Of a stretch of 64,000 nucleotides of DNA, positions 57,472 through 64,000 are shown in pieces. Made by a program: the position numbers and the translations under genes. Source of the DNA: Deinandra increscens subsp. villosa. Taxonomy: Eukaryota; Streptophyta; Magnoliopsida; Asterales; Asteraceae. The DNA lies in NCBI GenBank assembly GCA_039602395.1, contig JBCNJP010000027.1, forward strand, positions 37,581,841 through 37,645,840, read 5' to 3'. Position 1 is the first letter of the stretch, and the number at the start of each line of letters is the position of its first letter. The notes under the pieces are model-generated. The model was not told the origin of the DNA. It did no database searches and saw nothing but the letters and a program-made list of their open reading frames with translations.

Positions 57472-57657
57472 GTTTTTTTTTTATAAATAATTAACCTTCC
57501 ATTTGCTATTAATATCGAAAAGTAACATACACGACTTAAGTTAACACGTAGGAAAAGCGGGCAACAAGCTGCGCCGCCAACCCTTTTTGAATAGCAAACT
57601 CTAGCCGTATGAAAACAACATTATTCAATCTAGAGGCCGCACTATTCCCACACATGA
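57472..57657 (-). mobile_element. Second, very short copy of the same LINE, opposite orientation
   Basis: The reverse complement of 57490-57650 matches 56807-56935 closely (CTCTAGATTGAA(T/G)AATGTTGT, AAAAAGGGTTGGCGGCGCAG). A T run at 57472 is its A tail. Copy A lacks it (near 5525). Only ~185 bp, so severely 5'-truncated; no TSD seen. Confidence 0.85.
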
Positions 57658-57888
57658 TGTAAACCCATAATAGACGGGATTCTAAACCCATAAGTTTTAC
57701 TATATATATGGGTTGGAAACAAAATAAAATGGGTTGTTTTCATTAAATTAATATTGTTAGAGAGTGAGAATGGTAAAGTTAAATGTTGAGGAAAATAAGA
57801 GAATCAGGAAGAAAAGACGTGGGTTATACCTAGTATCCTAAAAAAACCACGGATTTCTTAAATCCCGTCCTCAAAAAATCACGGATTT

Positions 57889-58603
57889 TTGTCCTTCTTT
57901 ACGGGCACCTTAATTTTTTTTTCTACACCAGTCTTAATTCCACGGTTTGGCCCAACCGTGGCGGTTAGGTTTAGCTTTTTCTCATCCAATCATCAGGTAC
58001 AGACCACGAGGCAATTATTTGTACCTAACTGCCATGGTTAGGATTCACTTTTTCCCAATCATTTCGCACAGTTCACGACATAGTAAATGATTGGTGACGT
58101 TAACCCCATGGTTAGGGCAAACCGTGGCGGTTCTGACACACATGCAAACAAATGATTTTAAAAAAATTATACGACTATACGATCGTTTATATTTTATTGT
58201 TACTAAAAATGTAAACAAATGTTTTAAAGTTTTACACAATACTTATAAGTTATTAAAAAGTTAGAGAAATTCAAAAAAAAAAAAAAGTTAGAGAGCAAAA
58301 GAGAAAAAAGATGGCAAAAAATCTCAGAAAGCTAAATGCCACGTTTAGGGCTAAACCCCCGGTTTAGGTTTTCAATGATTGCCCCGATCTCAAAAAAGTT
58401 CCTAGCTTAACCCCACGGTTTGGGCAAACCTTGGCGGTTAGGTTTCAAGTTTCACCGGATTCAAAGTGTGTCAGATAAACCTTGACGTTTAAGGTATAAC
58501 TTGGCGGTTCGGCGTGTACAAACGCCACGGTTAGGCCAAACCGTGACGATTTGTGCGATGTCCAGAAAAAAAGATTTGGGTGTCTAAATTAGGACCCTTT
58601 TTT
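57889..58603. mobile_element. Copy-B-specific MITE carrying AACCGTGGCGGTT words
   Basis: Absent from copy A (near 5765). Ends are imperfect inverted repeats: GTCCTTCTTTACGGGCACCT at the left and, inverted, GGGTCCTAATTTAGACACCC at the right, each followed inward by a T-rich run and TCT. Inside, variants of AACCGTGGCGGTTAGG and its inverse recur at about ten places (57940-58555). No coding. Confidence 0.6.
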
Positions 58604-59429
58604 AATCCACAGATAGAGAGACTCACCTTCTTCAACACTCTTTTACTTCTTTTTCATTCTAACAATATTAACCAACCCAAATCAACCTAATGTGATGGGT
58701 CAGAAGCCTAATAAACAGGATCATGCGTAGTATTGTAATTATTATTAAATGTGGGAAGAGATGATTAAATTATAGTGCAAGGAAATGTCATATGGAATGG
58801 AATCCTATATATTTTGGATTTTATTGATTGTTCTTAGGAATTGTGGAATGTGGGTGAGGTAATGCATTACCGGCATTTGTTGAAATTGGGGCCTAAACAA
58901 ACAAACAAAACACATAAAACACGCACGTTGTACATAGGTTAGAAAAGGGGATTTAGGGCGGAGGGTATGGAGATACAAGTAGCAATTAATATGATTGTCT
59001 TATACATCATATATATAAAGAGAAAAAAATAGTAGAAATGTAGCATAGCAGACAAGGTAAGGTGGTGTGAAAAAAATAACAGAAGTTAATTTTTTATTTT
59101 TTAAATAATAAGTAAAGTATAATTAAATACATTAATTTAAAACACACAATATTTAATAAGTTACAAAATTTACATTAAGTTAAATAAATTACTTAATTAA
59201 ACAAGATAAGTAAAATATAAATTATCTATTTTTAAACAAAGAAACTTATTTTTAAAAAGAGCTGAATAATCATCAAATTGTATCTAATTCAAAAAATATT
59301 CACAATACGCACATGGTTTCCATGCCTATACCGGAAGCCACAGAAAGTCACCGCAGATAAAACCATGAAGTAGCCGTTGTAGAAGTTGTCGTGAAGCCGT
59401 CTTAGCCGAGGAGGGTAGCCATAGTGTCA

Positions 59430-60848
59430 CACTCAACCGACGGCGGAATACGTCAAAAGACGCGATAATTGTCCAGATGTACACAACAATTAACTAAAGT
59501 TGTGATAAACTTAATAAACCCATTTCATTACAATGATGAAGTATAGCTAACAAATAAATATCCATAAAGAGTAAACACCAAAATCTGATTTAAGACATTA
59601 TCTAGGTCCATAATTCCTACGTGATAACATCTTGAGTCTTCAAGCATAATAACCTGCAACATGTACAAAATAGAGTCAACTAAAAATAGTTAGTAAGTAA
59701 AAGGAAAATTGGAATTAAATAATCCAAGTTATTGGGTATTGGCGGATAATAATCCGAGTTCCAATATTGGCCTACAATAATCCCAATTATTTGGGTCTTG
59801 GAATTCATTGGGTCGCTGTTAATTTTTTACTAACTCCGCTAGTACTTGCTGACGTGGCAGGTGATGTGGCATCATTTTTGCTGACGTGGCAGGTGATGTG
59901 GCATCATACTTGCTGACGTGGCACGTGCCACGTCAGCACACAACTAACGGAGTTAGTGAAAAATTAACGGCGGCCCAATGAATTCCAAGACCCAAATAAT
60001 TGGGATTATTGTAGGCCAATATTAGAACTCGGATTATTATCCGTCAATACCCAATAACTTGGATTATTTAATTCCAATTTTCCTAAGTAAAAATAGGTTT
60101 AGTGTGTACTATATAGTTAAAAACATTACGAATGTGTCCGTGAATGTTCCATAGAATATGATAACATGTGTATGAAATAGTGTAAGTGTTTTACGTAATT
60201 CAAACCTTGACAATTTAGGTATTCAATCACTCAACGCCAAACCGGTCAAATTATGCGGGTTGTCAACTAATAGCTATTATTGTTACCATAGGCACATGGT
60301 CATTAATGATTACGCTCGTTCCAAACATTCCGAGATTATCGTTCCAAAATTATTGTTCCAAGTATATCGTTCCAAGTACACATAGATTCACATACAAGTT
60401 CATATAATCAAGCAACACACAAAGACAAACATAGAATCGCATACAGGTTTTGAGAAACATAGAGTTTGAGTTTCAGATACAGAGTACATGTTACACCAAA
60501 AAATAATAAATAAAAAGGGGCTATGAATACTCACTTAAAGAGTAGTGTGAGAGATAGCACCGAAAGCAAAGGAATAGTAAATCCTAAGATTACCCTAATT
60601 GAAACGCATAGGCTATATGAATACGAGGAACCGAAACAACTAAGTTCCTAAGTTCATAGGGAATAGGGGAAATATATTTAATGTGTTAAATGTTTTTAGT
60701 TTAGTTGCATCAACACTTTAGATGTTCCGAACATGCTTTGGCCTATGTGTTACGTCACTCACATCAGGGCGTCTCAGGTAGGCATCTAGGTCCAACGATA
60801 GGTCCGGATTTATACGCATTTGCCTAGACAAAGACCCTAATTGCCATA
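59430..60848. repeat. Old gypsy-type LTR-like sequence (copy B)
   Basis: Counterpart of 7530-8550, better preserved at its left edge (TGTCACACTCAACCGACGG). It is interrupted by the MITE at 59703-60083. Confidence 0.45.
59703..60083. mobile_element. MITE with 9-bp TSD and ACGTGGC/CACGTG palindrome
   Basis: Terminal repeats begin GGAAAATTGGAATTAAATAA and run over 100 bp. They are flanked by TAAGTAAAA (59694-59702 and 60084-60092); copy A keeps the empty site with one TAAGTAAAA at 7800-7808. The 9-bp duplication suggests a Mutator-type MITE. The centre has GCTGACGTGGCAGGTGATGT twice and a perfect 28-nt palindrome (59911-59938) centred on GGCACGTGCC, containing ABRE/G-box-like ACGTGGC and CACGTG cores. 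Confidence 0.9.
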
Positions 60849-63170
60849 TTTCACCCTTCCAGTACAATAAGTTTTAAATGTCAACACGAAAACGTTCGTA
60901 TAATTGAATAGTCAATTCTGGACTAAATTGTAATTTTTAGGAAAATTATCCTAAAGTTTTTATGTGTCTAAATTGGAATAAATCAAACTTAGGTTCTTAG
61001 TATGATAATTCCTAAACCATAGGGTAAAAAGTGAAAGTATCATAAGTTTGTAAAATTGCAAAATCTACCATATAGTTTCAATAATTACAAAAAATAACAC
61101 AAAAGTTTACACTATTGCATAGTTGTTCAAGATTATGATTGTTAACATAATTAATCATGTCTACAAAAAGTCCAAAACTGATTACTATGCTTAAATCGTT
61201 ACAAAAACACCCGATTGAAAATTTATGCATAGAAAGTCTTGGTTTTAATGGGTCAAACGTTAAAGCTTTAAACTTTATGAGTAAAATCAAGTTTTGTTGT
61301 ATCATAATCATCATGATACATCATTAAATTGTTTGGAATGATCAGAGATCAGTGGCATAATGTTTAATTTGATTTAGTATCAAAAATCCCAATTATATAT
61401 AGAACGATACGATTGACTTTTCGTAGGAAGCTTCAAAAACTGGAACCTACAGAGGGCTTTTGAAGAACTTATTATATGGAAGAAGTTTCGTGAAAAAACT
61501 TACCTGAGAAAGTGATCGGAAGTAGGAGAAATCGAGCGCTGAAACAGCTAAGCATTGTCTTTTTAAATCACGAACAAGAGCTTTTAGAGACGAAATTGAA
61601 AGCTTGGAATCGTCTAAGTGAGGATCCCCAGAAGTTGTGTATGGAGGTATTTATAAGGGAGGATTTGTGTTGAAGTTGAATCAATGAAGATTAGGATAAA
61701 GATAGTTTTAAAAATAAAGGGTTATTGGTTTAGAATAATTATACCTATCACTTCTTGGCCGATATCACTCCCAACTCAAGATATTCCATGTGTCACTCTC
61801 AACTATCAACATATTTTCCTCCATCACTCCCTCCGTTAGTTTTCTTTAACCCCATTAATATTCTGCCTACGTGGTTATCCTACATGACATACAATGCCTT
61901 AAAAGACATTTTATTTCCCCTAAAATCCCAAATCCATTCCTCATTCTGCTACAATGTGTAGACCTATAAACCCCTAAAATGCCAAATTAATTCCTCCTTT
62001 TGGAAATAAAATGTTTTCATCATTCCAGTTAGTACATGTACAATCCGTTTTAAATGTCAACACGAAAATGTTCGTATAATTGAATAATCGATTCTGGACT
62101 AAATTGTAATTTTTTACGAAAATTGTCCTAAAGTTTTTATGTGTCTAAATTGAAATAAATCAAACTTAGGTTCCTAATATGATAATTCCTAAACTACAGA
62201 GTACAAAGTGAAAATATCATAAGTTTGCTAAAATGATAAAATCTACCCTATAGTTTTAATAATTACAAAAATAACCTAAAAGTTTACACTATTGCATAGT
62301 TGTTCCAGATTATGATTCTTAACATGATTAATCATGTCTACAAAAAGTCCATAACTGATTACTATGCTTAAATCATTAAAAAAAACACCCGATTGAAAAT
62401 TTATGCATGAAAAGTCTTGGTTTTAATGGGTCAAACGTTAAAGCTTTAAACTTTATGACTAAAATCAAGTTTTGTTGTATCAAAAATAACATCATTAAAT
62501 TGTTTAGAATGATTAGAGATCAGTGGCATAATGTTTAATTTGATTTAGTATGAAAATCCCAATTATATATAGAACGATACGATTGACTTTTCATATGAAG
62601 CTTCAAAAGCAGGAACCAACAGAGGGCTTTTGGAGAACTTATTATATGGAAGAAGTTTTGTGAAGAAACTTACCTGAGAAAGTGATCGGAAGTAGGAGAA
62701 ATCAAGCACTGAAACAACTAAGCGTTGACTTTTTAAGTCACGAACAAGAGCTTTTAGAGAGGAAATTGAAAGCTTGGAATCGTCAAGTGAGGATCCCAGA
62801 GGTTGTGTAAGGAGGTATTTATAAGGGAGGATTTGTATTGAAGTTGAATCGATGAAGATTATGATAAACATGGTTTGAAAAATAAAGGGTTATTGGTTTA
62901 TAATAATCATAACTATCACTTGTTGGCCGCTATCACTCCCAACTCAAGATATTCCATGTGTCACTCCCAACTATCAACATATTTTCATTTATCACTCCCT
63001 ATGTTAATTTTCTCTAACCCAGTTAATCTTCTGCTTACATGGTTGTCCTACATGGCATAAAATACCTTAAAAGACATTTTATTTCCCCTAAAATCCGAAA
63101 TCCATTCCTCATTCTGCTAAAAAGTGTAGATCTATAAGCCCCTAAAATGCCAAATCGTTTCCTCCTTCTG
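60849..63170 (+). repeat. Tandem duplication in copy B (two ~1.17-kb units)
   Basis: Counterpart of 8551-10900; units start at about 60849 and 62015. Confidence 0.8.
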
Positions 63171-63375
63171 TATATAAAATGTCTTTTAAGGCATTTTATG
63201 CCATGTAGGACAACCACGTAGGAAGAAGATTAACGTGGTTAAAAAAAATTAACGAAGGGAGTGATGAAGGAAAATATGTTGATAGTTGGAAGTGACACAT
63301 GGAAAATCTTGAGTTAGGACTTAGGAGTGATATTGGCCAACAAAAGATAGTTGGGATTATTATAAGCCAATAACC
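62887..63375. mobile_element. Foldback MITE, copy B
   Basis: Counterpart of 10607-11091, with better-matched tips (GGGTTATTGG and CCAATAACCC). Confidence 0.78.
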
Positions 63376-64000
63376 CAACAAATATAATTGATTTAATTTG
63401 ATTAAACTGGATCAATCCTAATCGATTTAGGAGGTGGTAGGATGTTCCAAAGGGTTCCTAATCGATTATAGGTGATAAGGATAAAAAATCATGGTTCAAA
63501 ACGTGCTAAAAAAAGATTTGCATAGGCCAAGAACCACAAAAAAGACGAATTAGTCGAGCTGTTGGGTTTATCTGTCATATGGCCTAAAATGCGCGTCATA
63601 AAGGATGAACATGACACACGAGAATGCTTGTCATAAAGCTTTTCCTTATTCATTTATAATTTTTCTTTTGTTTTTTCTTGCTAAATTAATCCTAACACCT
63701 CTACTAAAACCCAAATTAATTCCTCAATCTTATGACATGATTATAGAACATATCAAAAATATATTTTCAAAATAGAAACCCGAGATTCTAGGTAAACAAT
63801 AATTCGAATACCGAAATCCCGTAAAAATCACGAATTGATTTATATTCATTTTAAATCGTTCAAACACCGATGCCACCACTCAATCAAATTAACTAGCTTT
63901 GAAAATGATTATGGAACATCATAAAGTGATATTTGAAATATACGAGACATCTGCTTAAATACTAAAATTACGCGAAAACCGTAACTTTCCTTATTTGCGT

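Larger units (their letters stand above)
54980..64000 (+). repeat. Copy B of the long duplicated block (partner 926-11717)
   Basis: Collinear with copy A; see that entry. Private insertions in B are 55528-56977, 57472-57657, about 57889-58603 and 59703-60083. It is cut by the window end while still matching A at 11717. Confidence 0.85.

Overview
This is a transposon-dominated plant nuclear window. Long AT-rich intergenic DNA, spliced plant-type exons, Ty1/copia elements primed by initiator-Met tRNA, and MULE, PIF/Harbinger, hAT, CACTA, Helitron, SINE and LINE pieces all fit a eudicot. My recollection of several repeat families points to Asteraceae; that assignment is inference, not something the sequence proves. 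There is no prokaryotic, organellar or CRISPR content.

Layout. (1) 926-11717 and 54980-64000 are two copies (A and B) of one long block, reading in the same direction; B runs off the window. Each copy acquired its own insertions, and the other copy preserves the empty site. Copy A has a MULE with a 9-bp TSD, a PIF/Harbinger element with TAA TSD, a MITE in a TA microsatellite, a SINE with a 15-bp TSD, and a Helitron. Copy B has two LINE fragments, a long MITE carrying a word array, and a MITE with a 9-bp TSD. (2) 13340-35569 is a 22.2-kb nest: copia element E1 contains E2 (17774-29000, minus), which contains E3 (21092-27322, minus). All three have LTRs, matching target duplications and gag-type ORFs, and none has pol. 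E1 also holds a 2.8-kb solo LTR (30552-33343). (3) 35570-37319 holds a MITE, a hAT element and an unidentified broken ORF. (4) 37940-42461 is the only convincing host gene: nine coding exons for a ~962-residue NT-C2 plus coiled-coil protein. (5) 42680-47164 holds two Helitron-like elements with tandem repeats, a hAT element and a MULE end. (6) 47165-54979 is a graveyard of copia/gypsy pieces on both strands, a mini-CACTA, and a 500-N assembly gap.

Most notable signal. Several retroelements here carry small structured-RNA modules. E2 has three tandem hairpins in its 3' region, each with a conserved core, a GNRA-type tetraloop and closing stems that differ in sequence but stay paired. A pol-containing relative at 49601-51791 carries the same module in the same sense orientation, and E3 carries a diverged version. 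E3 also has a leader of at least seven hairpins with compensatory changes. Independently, many elements (E1, E2, E3, E4, two gypsy-type LTRs, a MITE) carry their own short reiterated or palindromic word in the LTR, leader or 3' region. Together with the gag-only coding content, this suggests non-autonomous RNAs built for packaging or dimerisation with proteins supplied in trans; that functional reading is inference.
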